Shown here piece by piece: positions 36,701 through 59,421 of a stretch of DNA of 64,000 bases (within the stretch, counting starts at the first letter, position 1; each line of letters opens with the position of its first letter). The DNA comes from Branchiostoma lanceolatum (Eukaryota > Chordata > Leptocardii > Amphioxiformes > Branchiostomatidae): NCBI RefSeq assembly GCF_035083965.1, contig NC_089725.1, forward strand, positions 32,050,524-32,114,523. The letters are read 5' to 3'. The notes beneath the pieces are model-generated. The model saw only the letters and a program-made list of their open reading frames with translations. It did not search any database and was not told the origin of the DNA. The translations under genes were made by a program, and so were the position numbers.

Positions 36701-38304
36701 TGACGGCACTTTTTATTACGGATCTTTTCCATGCAGTTAACATCGTTCAGACAGCCACGTACACCTTACATCTATGAGATGCAAACTTGCCCCGGGGTGT
36801 TGAAAATTACCTGTATAATTAGACACAACAATGCATACGAGACAACGCCCAGTGTAGTTTAATGGGCAAAGATGTCTAGGACTGAGGAAAATATTTGCCG
36901 ATAGAACTGTCCAGGATACCTGCGCAGTGTTTTTGTCGTCTTTGTTTATAAGCAACAGAAGGGCCAACACGTTAACAAAGTATTTCTCCGGTAGTCTAAC
37001 TGCTGGACAGGTTTTTATTGGTTACAGAAATTCCCAATGAAAGATTTACATTAAACTGGCCCCTTCCTTAAGACCCCTTCCTTAAGACCCCTTCCGTCTT
37101 CCGATTACTGCGTCTTCTGACAGGTTGACAGTTGTGACTAACTAGCTAAATCAAGCTTGGAGTTTACAACGTCACTTCAAGGACATTATATAGTGTCCTT
37201 GGTCACTCGTATTTGAAAGCCTCAATCACACGAGCAGGAAAACGACGTCACAATTTACATTCTTAAAAAACGCACACACATATAGACAAACAGACACACA
37301 CGCACACATACACACACAGATTAATCACCTCTCCCGCCACCAACATGTCACCTGACACAAACTCTGTGGGTTGTAGGGATGGTCCTCTTGTCTCGGATGG
37401 ATCCAGTGAGTTCGGGAGGTGTCGGTCGATGGGACTAGTCAACAAACTGCGCTGCGTACGTGGCAGGGAGTGGCTTGTCATGTGATCTGCAGACTTCACA
37501 GGATAGGCCAGTCACGGACGTGTTCACATAACCTCACCCAACCTGTTAGGGAGGCTCGAGCTCCTGAAGGACGGCAGTGTATCTAACATTCGTATCACGT
37601 GGTGGTAATGAAGGATAATTGAGGCATTTGAAAGAACCATTGTCCTGGCCGGGTACGTGTCGCTCACGGTCTACAGGTCGCTGAACCAGCAACATAAACA
37701 AGAGAAATTTAGAAAACCCGAACTATTTTACCGATCTAACACATAGTTTTTAACTCTACGATCCAGATGCTTTTCGGAAAAAAAAAACGAATCACAGTCA
37801 ACTATTCAACATATTTTTTGTTCAGCAATAATTTTGCACCTTGGTTAAACGGTCAAAGGGCGCAAACACAGACTGACAAAATGTCCAACAATCAAAGTCA
37901 AAGGGCGCATCTTTACCACAAGATCTGTGTCCCATCTGATTGTCTCAAGCACACGAGGTGAGAGAACGAACCCACCAATTAGACTGTAAACAGAACAGAG
38001 CAATTCGAAATAAAATTGGCTCATGCAGTTCCAAAAAAACCTGCAAGGCCAAGGGGAGGCAAACTTACACGACTCACTCTCCCTCGCAAGAGCTATCTGC
38101 CATTCCAAAATCAAGACAAAAGACCATAGAATGTGAAGAACATGAGATATCAGCGCTCCAGCACCATAACATGCCACTATAGGGGACCGGCATCGAATCA
38201 TTTCGAGGTTTTATCAAGACCTACCCACATACCAATTATCAAGATAATCCACCCAGGCATTCTCGAGTTATCGTGGTCACACCAAGGAAAAAACCTCTTT
38301 GGTC

Positions 38305-38370
<66 letters not shown>

Positions 38371-41300
38371 CTTGAGAACAAGTCATTCGCCCAATGGTTT
38401 TAACCCTCTGACCGGATAACTTCCATGGCAAATTATTTAACCAACCTATTTGGCCAGTTTGTGCTATTTTACCAGCAAGCCGTGGAGTTTGGTAGAGACT
38501 TATTCTCGACTGGCTGAAGATCTGGTCGATACAAAGTATCATGTTGCACAAGTCGCTTCGAATTCGAAAATACCAGTGGACATATGCAATATTCAATTAA
38601 CCCTGAGCTTCGATCACATTAAGATTTTGGAGCAAAGTTCGTTCTTCCCTTGATATCTGACTATAATTTTAAATGTTTACAATCTCCACAAGTTGAGCGT
38701 CTCCATTTTATATCACTGTACTTGTTCTCCTGCTTTATCACTTCATTACCTGAACTTGCAAGAGCATAAACTCGTCATAAAGGTCTTTCATGTACTCTAC
38801 CATTACATCAGCATAAGAAAAGCGGTGCTTTTGAGAGGGTCTGTTTTACGGTAAGATTCTAAACGCGACTAAAAGGAAACCGCGAAGAAGTCAATCTGCT
38901 GGTCGTATTCGGGTCCTCCAGTGCAAGAGAAAATGTTCTAACCATTACGTCATTCCAAATGAATCTTTCGACTTGTTTCCGCACCCATAACTCATGCATT
39001 TAACTTGTCATTGGATAGCAGAACTTGTACGTGTAAGGCGCAACGTGTACCAGCAGGAAACAACAAGGTAATAAAAACGTCACCCTCTTCAGTAGAGCAG
39101 TGGAAGTATAATACTATCGTGCGTGCCTTGGGTATGTACAGATTGAATGTCTTACACATATTCATTCTATGAAGGCCGTTTGGACTTAAGCTTTCAACTT
39201 GTACTTATGAATCATTTGGGAGTCTTACAACACGAGTTAAGCCTTAGGCAGAATTATCATGTCAACATTTGATACATTCGCACTGTTGACAGGATAATCC
39301 TCTCAATAATAGTACACATTTTCCACTAGCTGTTGCGGGAGGATCCTGTCAACAGAACAATCTTTTCACTGTTGACAGGATCATCCTGATTAACTTTTCT
39401 TACAGAATTTATGGTAGTATGTTGTGAAGTTTTCGTCCGCGCCAGGCTTTTATTGCACAAGCCCATTATTCCGTGGCAGGTTTTGTTGGCGATACGAGTG
39501 TTTGTACATAACTAATGACGCTATAAACCGGTCCGTGAAACACCGGGGATTGCATCAACCGACTGTTCGGGGCAGGGGGCTCGTAAATAAGGCAGAAATG
39601 GCGATTGTGGAGCAACAAAAGACTCGTTCTGATCTAAATTTGCCAATATCCGCTCCTATTCACGGTGCAGACCTTTGACACCAGGCACCGGCCGGGCCAA
39701 ACACGTAAATATTGGGCGTAGCTAGGGGCGCGGGGTGTCGTAAATTCGCATTTAGTGAGCACCGGAGTAGATAACATTGTGTGCCGGGCTCGACAGGATG
39801 CTTGTGAATTATATAAGGCTCTTGGTAACATACTGGCAGCTGATAACTCGGCAATTGCGATGTTTGCTCATTCTCCCGCGAGTGGAAATCATCTCTATGA
39901 TAGCGTCGTTATGTCCTTGGTACGTGGAAAGGCACAGGCTGCACGGCGGTACACATACATACATACATACATACATACATAATCATACTCTAACGAGTTG
40001 AAGCATCTACAAAGTTCTGCCTCCAGTATTCTCGGTTACACATAATTTCTGTCAGGTCTTTTCCACTTAGACCAGTTTCTAGTTCTATAATGCTCTTAAT
40101 TGTGGAGTATGGACGGCCTCTTCTCCATTTGGCTTCTGGGGTCCAAAAGAGTAGTTTAACTTCTGGTTCCTCGTGGCGAACTACGTGGCCAGCGAGGCTT
40201 AACCTGCGACGCCACACATTGGTCAAGTGTTCCACCCAAAAGGCATTTCAGCACGAAACCAAACGACGCCTTTTCACTAGTGCAGAGGTTAGAGTTGGTA
40301 TCACTTGACATCAGACTAAGAAAATACCTTATATCGTAGCAATATATGCTCTGTCAACACGTTGAATTGATAATCTGAAACCAAATCGCTATGTCAGACC
40401 CAGTGACTTCAAATCTTAAAATCAAGAGTAGAAATTCAGAGACGTAGATTTGATACATGTGGCAAAAAGTATCAACACATACATTCTGCTGCGGCGGCAT
40501 AGGTTTCATGTTGTAAGTGCTTGTCCCGAAACTATTTGCGATCTGCCCCACGGGTGGCCGAAAGGTGATCGCCGTTGCGGCTGCCTTTGCCGTGTTCTGG
40601 GCTTCGTTCTATGATATGTTTCATAATCAGAGACCATGAAATTGTAATGAACTCTATACCACTGGATTCCAGTATGAGATTAGCTGACACTTCTTTATCA
40701 GTGAAGGGAGTATATTTACCTAAGACTTACGGAACATGGCGACACCATACTTGAGGTCTATGTAAACAAAACAGGTAACGGCCAAGATGTTCTTAAAGTG
40801 TTTTAAATAAACAAAAGGTAACTGACAAAGTGTTGTATAATACGTTTTTCCATCATTGATGAAAAGTGTCTGATAATTTCATACTGTAATCCAGTGGTAA
40901 CGTTATAGATTGAATTACAATCTTATTCTTCAATTGCCTAAGATGACTAATATTCACAAACGTATGTTAGGTCTAAGCTAGGTAGTATAAAATGGTATTG
41001 TTCCATTCCTCAGCTGACATGGATGTTAATTGTTGTTGGCAATGTTGCGGCTGCCATTGCATTTTGCTGGACGCCGTCCAATACGATGGTCTTAAATGTA
41101 GGACTAGGACCAGGAGTTGCTTTTTTGATTTGTTTTTTCTATACCCTTGAACCCGAATTTTCCATCTCACAGGCGGTTACCGCCGGTCGTTGCCGTGTGC
41201 TGGACCCGTTCTAAAGCCAAGTATAGAGTTAGGTAACAAGTTGTTGTAAACCTAAACCTAGCTTTGATGCTATTGTTTATTGTTCTATACCCCCACAGGT

Positions 41301-42539
41301 GACCCGGATGGTGATCGCCGTTGCGGCCGCCTTTGCCGTCTGATGGACGCCGTTCTACGTTAGGGTTAGGAATAAGGTTAACAATAAGGTTTGCCTATTG
41401 CAACCTGTTGTAAACCTAACGTTGATGCTATTGTTTATCGTTCGATCCCACCACAGGTGACCCGGATGGTGATCGCCGTGGCGGCTGCCTTCGCCGTGTG
41501 CTGGACGCCGTTCTACGTCATGAACATGTCTGCGCTGAACCCGGCCACCAACTTCATCGCCAGCGGGAACCTGTTCTTCTGGAACACGCTGATGTACGGA
41601 CTCGGCTTCCTCAACTCCGCCATCAACCCCGTCATCTACATCGTCATGAGCGACAAGTTCCGCCGGGGCTTCTACACCGTGTTCTGCTGCGTCCCCTGCC
41701 GGAAGCTGTGCAGGTGTCCCTCGGATGCGGCGAACCCCAAGATGCTCTCCCACAGCAGCACCTCCGCTCCAAATCAGTCCCTCTCAACCTCGCCCAGGAG
41801 AAACCTGGCTGTCGTCCACAAAAACAGCCCCAAACTTGTGAAAAGAGTCTCGTTTGCAAAAGACCTGACCCTGACCACGACTGTGAGCAACCGTCGTATG
41901 GCGGGTATTGTAGACGCTGATGCTCGGATAAAGGAGGCTGACGAAGAAAGGGTCAGCGCGAGTCCGGGAGCGAAGCGGAAGATCACCTGGAGAAACCCGG
42001 GCAGAGAGAGGAGGTGGCTGAAGCTGAGCTGGAGGAAAATCAAGAAGAGAGTGAGCAGCCGGAGCAACGCCGACTCCGGAGTGTACAGCATCAGCGGAGA
42101 ACCTCCCGACATTGCCACCCACGAGGACCTGTGCAACGATCTGCCGCCGGACGATGAAACGCGGAATCCTGACGCGAACACACGCCGTGCGTCATCAGAT
42201 ACTGACAATGTGAGTGCAATCCACAGCAGCGACAATGCAATCGCAAACGTAGACATCCACATAGACATTGGAGGCAACGGCAACCCCTCCTACATCCACG
42301 ATCCCGAAGGAACCGCGCAGCCCCTCGAGGACGGGTTCGCGGTGCCGGAAGGGTTTGAGATCGCGCCGGGGTACGACCAGTACTCGTCCGGGGAGGAGGA
42401 GGACACGGTGCCGGACTTCAGCGACATGCCGGACTTCCAGGAGTACTGCTACACCCTGGCGCCCGCGCTGCCCAAGAAACCGCTCAAGCGGGGATTCCGC
42501 AGGACTTCCGCCTCTCTCACTAATGCTGTGGAGGTTTAG
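27184..42539 (+). CDS. Rhodopsin-class (peptide-type) G protein-coupled receptor, paralogue of GPCR gene 1; 4 coding exons
   Basis: A membrane receptor of unknown ligand. Exons: 27184-27761, 29996-30181, 30584-30776, 41457-42539; phases 2, 2 and 0 join to give 679 aa. The ectodomain of about 95 aa has several N-glycosylation sequons (FNYT, VNFT, FNIS, SNGS). TM1 has GNAMV and TM2 LAATDLVVG. The TM3 end reads SFERFNAICRPL, with ERF at the DRY site (192-194). ECL2 has RARC. TM6 has CWTP (W335/P337) and TM7 NPVIY (376-380), followed by SDKFRRGF and a Cys-rich CCVPC segment. The intron inside the ERF codon and the start of the TM6 exon match GPCR gene 1, so the two are tandem paralogues. The last intron is 10.7 kb and holds nested antisense genes. 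Beta-group receptor by wording; subtype not assigned. Confidence 0.88.
28030..28330 (+). mobile_element. Fragment of a non-LTR retrotransposon (reverse transcriptase end)
   Basis: A plus-strand frame near 28085-28145 reads FDVCVKPILLYGSEVWGS, the well-known late reverse-transcriptase motif of LINE elements (KPILLYGSEVWG). Frames break on both sides, so it is a dead fragment. Its limits are uncertain. Confidence 0.7.
29394..29660 (+). repeat. tRNA-derived SINE (second family)
   Basis: The head has A-box sequence TAGCTCAGTTGGTAG (29401-29415) and B box GGTTTGAATCC (29468-29478), followed by a non-tRNA body ending near CTCAATAAACTCAAGC. Head and body differ from the SINE at 12.5 kb. Confidence 0.75.
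32097..32102 (-). terminator. Poly(A) signal of microprotein gene A
   Basis: AATAAA on the minus strand (TTTATT on plus), about 260 nt after the stop codon. The homologous site in copy B is at 35898-35903. Confidence 0.5.
32364..32552 (-). CDS. Small secreted protein A (signal peptide), nested antisense in GPCR gene 2
   Basis: No family recognised. From the ATG at 32552 the product has 62 aa: MGVNLK, an 11-residue run of Leu, Val and Ala, then AVISDEADA, a textbook signal peptide cut near residue 24. The mature part is about 38 aa, with no Cys, and ends LHADGDAAEARLPRDL. An upstream in-frame ATG (32591) would add 13 residues, but the TATA-like motif GGTATATTAA (about 32603-32612, minus) puts the transcript start close to or past it, and the second ATG has the perfect Kozak context GCCATGG. 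A poly(A) signal follows at 32097. A donor-like GAGCAG|GTGTG after the stop, shared with copy B, leaves open a second exon. Role unknown; a peptide hormone or defence peptide is possible but unsupported. Confidence 0.5.
   Translation of the reverse strand: MGVNLKLLLLLVVAVAVISDEADAQPGHMPAEGFRGLQAVAPDPMGLHADGDAAEARLPRDL
32603..32612 (-). promoter_or_regulatory. TATA-like box of microprotein gene A
   Basis: The minus strand reads ATAAAGGTATATTAACTG. The same block is retained in copy B (GGTATATCAAC near 36539-36549) at the same distance from the ATG, so it is conserved between duplicates. Confidence 0.45.
33927..34075. mobile_element. Short inverted-repeat element of the CCAAGCAGA family
   Basis: CCAAGCAGAGGCTGGGCTGG at the left pairs with CCAGTCGAACCTCTGCTTGG at the right, enclosing about 100 bp. 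It lies in the spacer between the two segmental duplicates. An internal CAGGCTTTCTATGTTGTCCC block is shared with 23.88 kb. Confidence 0.7.
35634..35888 (+). other. Open frame conserved in part between duplicates, doubtful
   Basis: An 84-codon plus-strand frame (MLHLSFTELVRNGAELAYRN...) lies in copy B. Copy A keeps the first ~30 codons but then shifts frame and stops. It overlaps the region just past the 3' end of the antisense microprotein gene. No family recognised; it is more likely conserved by recent duplication than by selection. Confidence 0.2.
35898..35903 (-). terminator. Poly(A) signal of microprotein gene B
   Basis: AATAAA on the minus strand, about 385 nt after the stop because the 35948-36138 insertion lies in between. 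Homologous to the site at 32097-32102. Confidence 0.45.
35948..36138. mobile_element. 191-bp inverted-repeat element (MITE-like)
   Basis: GTCACAGTAGAGATTGGAAT at the left end is matched by ATTCCAATCTCTACTGTGAC at the right end, with pairing for about 27 bp. The interior repeats GGATTCCAGATCCTACTAG-like words and folds further. It is absent from the same place in copy A (after 32110), so it inserted after the segmental duplication. It would lie in the 3' UTR of microprotein gene B. Confidence 0.75.
36288..36488 (-). CDS. Small secreted protein B (signal peptide), nested antisense in GPCR gene 2
   Basis: Paralogue of the gene at 32364-32552. From the ATG at 36488 it encodes 66 aa: MGANLK, a Leu/Val/Ala core and AIISADADA as signal peptide, then a mature part of about 42 aa that starts LLDRRGRHADGDRAEARQP. 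The shared core is HADGD-x-AEAR-x-PRDL. An RR dibasic pair near the mature start could be a convertase site. Relative to A it lacks about 45 bp of the mature part, and the frame runs on to a new end (AGLYCSSYQCSHTDE) because A's stop reads GGG/GGA here. The signal peptide is the best conserved part. An upstream ATG (36527) is in frame. Function unknown. Confidence 0.5.
   Translation of the reverse strand: MGANLKLLLLLVVAVAIISADADALLDRRGRHADGDRAEARQPRDLGAGVYAGLYCSSYQCSHTDE
37726..39280. other. Intron 3 of GPCR gene 2, central part
   Basis: AT-rich with no gene recognised. The (CA)n microsatellite is listed separately. Confidence 0.5.
38304..38370 (+). repeat. (CA)n microsatellite
   Basis: About 32 CA units with one CGC interruption near the start, in the 10.7-kb intron of GPCR gene 2. 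Confidence 0.95.
39283..39392. repeat. Short inverted and direct repeats (CTGTTGACAGGAT)
   Basis: CACTGTTGACAGGATAATCC (39280) and CACTGTTGACAGGATCATCC (about 39369) flank the inverted copy GGATCCTGTCAACAG (about 39342-39356). The first and middle copies can form a hairpin. Possibly a remnant of an inverted-repeat element. Confidence 0.6.
39951..40260 (-). mobile_element. 3' end of a non-LTR retrotransposon, with ATGT tail
   Basis: The minus-strand frame 40235-39990 reads RRLSLAGHVVRHEEPEVKLL ... KWRRGRPYSTI ... REYWRQNFVDAS, the C-terminal GHV-R / RRGRP / WR signature common at the end of LINE reverse-transcriptase proteins. It ends at an (ATGT)n run on that strand (39951-39983 on plus), as in LINEs with microsatellite tails. 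It is 5'-truncated and inactive. Confidence 0.8.
40556..41456 (+). repeat. Degenerate upstream copies of the TM6 exon edge of GPCR gene 2
   Basis: Before the real exon start (41457) four copies of the acceptor and TM6 start appear: 40556-40610 (AAAGGTGATCGCCGTTGCGG), 41005-41095 (encoding MLIVVGNVAAAIAFCWTPSN), 41170-41213 (CGGTCGTTGCCGTGTGCTGG) and 41299-41362 (CACAG|GTGACCCGGATGGTG). The last keeps the acceptor and 21 codons, but TGC of the CWTP motif has become TGA. Flanking intron words (GTTGTAAACCTAA...TTGATGCTATTGTTTAT) are repeated too. Confidence 0.85.
41457..42539 (+). CDS. GPCR gene 2, terminal exon: TM6-TM7 and tail
   Basis: It opens VTRMVIAVAAAFAVCWTPFY, with TM7 ending in NSAINPVIYIVMSDKFRRGF. 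The tail of about 285 aa has a basic middle (WRNPGRERRWLKLSWRKIKK), an acidic GYDQYSSGEEEDT block, PALPKK and a final RTSASLTNAVEV. The last three motifs are in the same order as in GPCR gene 1. It ends V-E-V, a class II PDZ-ligand form. Confidence 0.88.
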   Translation: MTRMVIAVAAAFAVCWTPFYVMNMSALNPATNFIASGNLFFWNTLMYGLGFLNSAINPVIYIVMSDKFRRGFYTVFCCVPCRKLCRCPSDAANPKMLSHSSTSAPNQSLSTSPRRNLAVVHKNSPKLVKRVSFAKDLTLTTTVSNRRMAGIVDADARIKEADEERVSASPGAKRKITWRNPGRERRWLKLSWRKIKKRVSSRSNADSGVYSISGEPPDIATHEDLCNDLPPDDETRNPDANTRRASSDTDNVSAIHSSDNAIANVDIHIDIGGNGNPSYIHDPEGTAQPLEDGFAVPEGFEIAPGYDQYSSGEEEDTVPDFSDMPDFQEYCYTLAPALPKKPLKRGFRRTSASLTNAVEV

Positions 42540-44052
42540 AGACAGCTGCTTCACAATGTACAGATCCCAACTCTTTTACTCTATATGAAATGAAAAGACA
42601 TTTCGAACAGGAGCTTGTCATCTCTTAATACAGCCATTTTCACATTGAGCCACATTTGTAAGAATAATATTTTAACTATCAACAATGAAAATTTCCCCTC
42701 TTCAAATTTGAAGTGTAAACATCCTACAGTGTGGTCAAGATTTCCTTTGTGGATCCAGTGGTTTGGGCTGCATTCATCCATCATGGAGCAGGTAGTCTAA
42801 CAACATTAGCATTTAGAACCCCCAAGAAACTGATGATGCCAGGCACGTACAACTGGGCTATGTTCTCCTGGTCGTTCATCTTATAGCGCTACCTAGCCTT
42901 AGCAGGTGGTGTTGCAATCGTTTTGTTAGGAGCATGGAAGAAAACTTTTGGCGTACAACTGTATTACTGTAAAAGTTGCGAGTTTGGGTCCACGTAAAAG
43001 ATATCTTGCGTAATACATACTACATACTGAGAGTATCAGATCTTTGTGTCCTATTTCCCTGTCATTAACATATATACAAGTAATTAGCCTGTCTCTGCTG
43101 AAAGCAGATACCAACTTGAAGGTATGTATCTTAAAAAGAGGTGCAAGAGGCACCCAACACTGACCCGAAATAAAAAAAAGAGACTCTGACAAAGTTGTTG
43201 ATCAATTGTTTCAAACTTTATCTATTTTAACCATCTCAATATTCCTTTAGTGTCAGACTGATACAACAAGCAGTTGTGGGTAGACTTAGAGTGTTCTGTA
43301 GGTGTAGCCTGGGAACCAGTACAGTTGAGCTCCAGGCATTTCTGTTGTTGGCTGGCAAGAATCTGAGGAGAGACTGAGGCTGAACAGTACTGACTTCCAG
43401 GCTATTTCCAATGCTTTTCCAAACAAACACGTAATCGGTTTACACTGAAAACAGTCTCCAACACAGGCAAACTAGTTTATCCTTTTCCCTACAGCGGTAG
43501 GCCTTTTTGCACCAAACTATACTGGTCACAGACTGAGGAAGTAAGGAGAGGGTCAATTTGAGACATCATTCCTCTTTTAAACAATTGTTTCTGTACACAT
43601 TTCTTAAAACCCATCAGGCTGAATGGGACAGACACATAGCAGACAATGTTCTCACAACATACATGTATGTACACTCAGCTAATATCTTAGTCTATACACT
43701 CTGGGACATTGTGGATTTACAAGAGAGGGCTCAGCATTTTCTTCCCAAAAAACTTTTTCTCGTCACAGCTTCCAGTTGACTAACTTTAGTCCTCAATATA
43801 AAAGGGTTAGTGAATGGAATTTACTATGTTTTGTGAACGCTGTCCCGATTTTCTACCCCACATCTGCTTGGACATTACTTTCCCCCTCCTCCTATATACA
43901 ACAGTATCGCAAACATACATGTGTAACAATTCAACTATCCACTAACAGTCTTTAAAAACACAGTGATAGTCAGAAGGACATTGTCAGATATGTAGGATGG
44001 CAGATCATGGGTGATATCAAGTTCATTTCATGTGTAGGAGTCGTCCTTAGTT
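42540..44052. other. 3' UTR of GPCR gene 2 and tail-to-tail intergenic DNA
   Basis: An AATAAA at about 43169-43174 could end the GPCR 2 transcript. No other coding signal is recognised between the receptor and the 3' end of KAT7. Confidence 0.5.
43305..43404. mobile_element. 100-bp inverted-repeat element
   Basis: TAGCCTGGGAACCAGTACAG at the left and CAGTACTGACTTCCAGGCTA at the right are imperfect inverted repeats. No coding capacity and no clear target duplication. Confidence 0.5.
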
Positions 44053-44058
44053 TTTATT
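44053..44058 (-). terminator. Poly(A) signal of KAT7
   Basis: AATAAA on the minus strand, about 305 nt past the KAT7 stop codon (44363-44365). Confidence 0.55.
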
Positions 44059-44362
44059 TCATCTATATACAAAAGCTCTCATTTTGTTGTCTCTCGATGC
44101 TGTTTTCACCTAGGTTTCTGTCTTGCACTTACACATAACATAGGAAGAAAACCTTGAAGAGCATTTTTTTTCTTTTGGCCAGTCCTTGGCCAAATACAAC
44201 AGTAAAGAGCACACAACAACGTTCCATGGAGTAGGTACCCTGTGGTTGTGAGCTCTTACATAAAGCCCTGGTCTGTACACCCATGTCATCTGTGATGCGA
44301 GGTTTAACACCCTCAAGTAATCTGTGCTGCGAGGTTTAACAAACAGAAGCTCCCCCCCCCCC

Positions 44363-57259
<12,897 letters not shown>

Positions 57260-57397
57260 GGCTGTGCCCCCAAATCGTCCAAATTTCGATGTTTTCTGGG
57301 CGTTTTTGCCGGCTGCGGAATGTTGGACAACGCGTTCAGTCAGTTCCGGTTCCTGAGTTTTGCGCACGTCTCGAAACTACTGGGTCACGTGATAGAC
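57260..57397. promoter_or_regulatory. Candidate bidirectional promoter between KAT7 and a plus-strand first exon
   Basis: Only 138 bp separate the KAT7 start codon (57259, minus) from an ATG at 57398 (plus). The interval is CpG-bearing, has no TATA box, and includes GGTCACGTGATAG (about 57383-57395), an E-box/USF-type palindrome. Head-to-head CpG promoters are common for housekeeping genes; direction and use are inferred. Confidence 0.45.
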
Positions 57398-57440
57398 ATG
57401 GCGGGAAACCCGGAGCTGCACTTCAGCTTGTTGTTGACAG
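57398..57440 (+). CDS. Possible alternative first exon of the FAXC-like gene
   Basis: ATGGCGGGAAACCCGGAGCT...TTGACAG|GTGTCG encodes MAGNPELHFSLLLT plus one base, phase 1, the same phase as the exon at 59422-59440. It could therefore join to 60428 in frame. The start context (GAC-ATG-G) and the donor are reasonable. It may equally be a non-coding or unrelated first exon. Confidence 0.3.
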
Positions 57441-57829
57441 GTGTCGCTCATGTACTGTCACAAGACTAACTGGTATTTTGCGGTAGCAGGACAATTGTAC
57501 TTCAGTACATTACAGTAGTATTTCGCCTGTAGGGATTTAACGTTACATGGTTAAGCTAGGACACCAAAGCGAGAAGCTTCAACACTTTTAAAGTTATATT
57601 AGAATGCACAAGAGAGGTCCAAAAATTGACTAGAGTTAAGCATTTGCGCTAGCTGCAAATCCAGACAGGTTTACCTATGAAGAAGACAATACTAGGCTAA
57701 TTAACACAAACCAAGGACATTATATAGAGATAATAATGCCATTGCACCAACTAAGCTTATCCATGGTCAAAGGCACATACCGCCGACTTTGAACCGCCGC
57801 GAGTACCCTCCTCCTCGGAGATTAAAAGT

Positions 57830-58080
57830 AGTTTTTGGTGACAATAATTAGCAAGGCCATGTTGATTTGATTACATGAATGACATCCCATATACCAGGCG
57901 CGCATCAATTTTCGTCTGTTCTGTCTGCAGCTGTAAAATGACAAAATGCATGCTCTAATATAAATTGTCAAATAATATCTTTTCGAAAACGGGTACCAAT
58001 GTTGTAGAATGCCAAAGTCAATCCCAAAATCAAAGGTATGAAAGGACAAAAATGAAGAATCTACTATTCGGTATACCATA
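57830..58080. repeat. Dispersed repeat shared with 17170-17380
   Basis: Same ordered words as the copy in GPCR gene 1 intron 2 (GGCGCGCATCAATTTTCGT, GCAGCTG, GTAGAATGCCAAAGT, AAAATCAAAG, ATTCGGTATACCAT). Confidence 0.55.
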
Positions 58081-58299
58081 GTCTGTGCATGTGTTTAGTT
58101 TTGTTCATCCTTTTTGCTACAAAAGTGCTACAGCATTTTCTGATTTTTGACATTCATATGTAAATTACTTTCTCATTTCCATAAACTTCATGTCATTATG
58201 ATCATAACAAGTGAGGCAATATTTTCAAGAAAATGCAGAATATTTCTCTCCATTAATAAAGGAGGTATGAAACAGCATCATTGTTTATTCAAGTTTCTT

Positions 58300-58790
58300 A
58301 TATGTCCAATATGAAGCCCCTACCATTTTGATATGAACGTTCTACATTAATCATGCAAATTTGATCATTATCAGCATAACACAAATTCCGTTGTATTCAC
58401 CTTCACTAAAGCTACCCACGCCACTGATATGACATATGTAGCATTTACCCTAAAGCAGATATGAAGTTTCTGCATAAATTATGCAAATTGTGTCCACATT
58501 AGCATAATGCATACTCCATTCTTATCGACTATCCTAAAGCTACCTACTACACCTCCAATATGGCATCTGTAGCATTTACTGGCAGGAAAATATTGAGCTT
58601 TTGCATAAATTATGGAAATGAGGGCATCATTAGCATACCACACATTCCATTGTATTCGCCTTTCCTAAAACTTTAATCACCTCTAATATGGCATCTGTAG
58701 CATTTACTAAAGGGGAAGTATCAAGTTTCTGTATAAATTATGCAAATGAGCCCCTATTAGCATAATACACATAATGATGATAATGATAAG
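58300..58790 (+). repeat. Degenerate ~130-bp tandem repeat
   Basis: GTAGCATTTAC recurs at about 58438, 58570 and 58698, each with CATAAATTATG(C/G)AAAT, (A/T)TTAGCATAA and CCTAAAGCTACC-like words. Four diverged copies with no coding signal. Confidence 0.75.
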
Positions 58791-59421
58791 TAGATATGAC
58801 ACCTATCCTTCACCAGTGAGGTGTTAAAGTCGGCCATTAATATGTTAATTGCCTTCGATCAAAGACAGAACAAAACATGTATACATCAAGTATCTATGTT
58901 AGTTATGTAACAACATGGATTTAGTCAATATAGCAAAAAAGATTTATTCTCCTGCCTATTAATTGATACAAATTTAGTATTGGTTAATCTTTATCCAACA
59001 TCAATTCAACTGCATTTTCAGGTACAGTGTTAGCCCACAAACAAAAGTTTCCAGCTAAGTCTGTGGTACATATACTATAGAAGGAAGGCTACCAGGCATA
59101 GATCATAGGCTTGAACCACAAATGAATGACAATGATTAATATTGACATATCAGTAGATGATGTCATGAATAAGCTAAAACGCTACGTGACCACGTGATCA
59201 CAAAATCCTACGAAAACAATACAGGCTTTGACTATGTCAAACCTGTAACAAGTATCAACTGCCGCCTGTTGCGTACCGTAAATTTATCCCTTACAAGAAA
59301 CAAGATCTCTGCTGGGGTCAGGGTCAGAGTGCCTACGCCACGCCCAGTACCTGTCGAACCGTAACCGCACCCGCCCCTAGCAACTGTAGGTGCCCAATTC
59401 CGGGTGCTACAGGCGATCAAA

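Larger units (their letters stand above)
34258..37725. repeat. Segmental duplication, copy B
   Basis: Direct tandem copy of 30985-33895, about 3.3 kb downstream and longer because of insertions: an AT-rich stretch around 34440-34860 and the inverted-repeat element at 35948-36138. It carries microprotein gene B. A 14-bp tandem CCCCTTCCTTAAGA run (37066-37105) and a CA-rich run (37270-37318) are specific to this copy. Confidence 0.85.

Noticed and set aside
39424..39678. 84-codon frame in the long GPCR2 intron
   Set aside because: No homology, no splice or poly(A) context.
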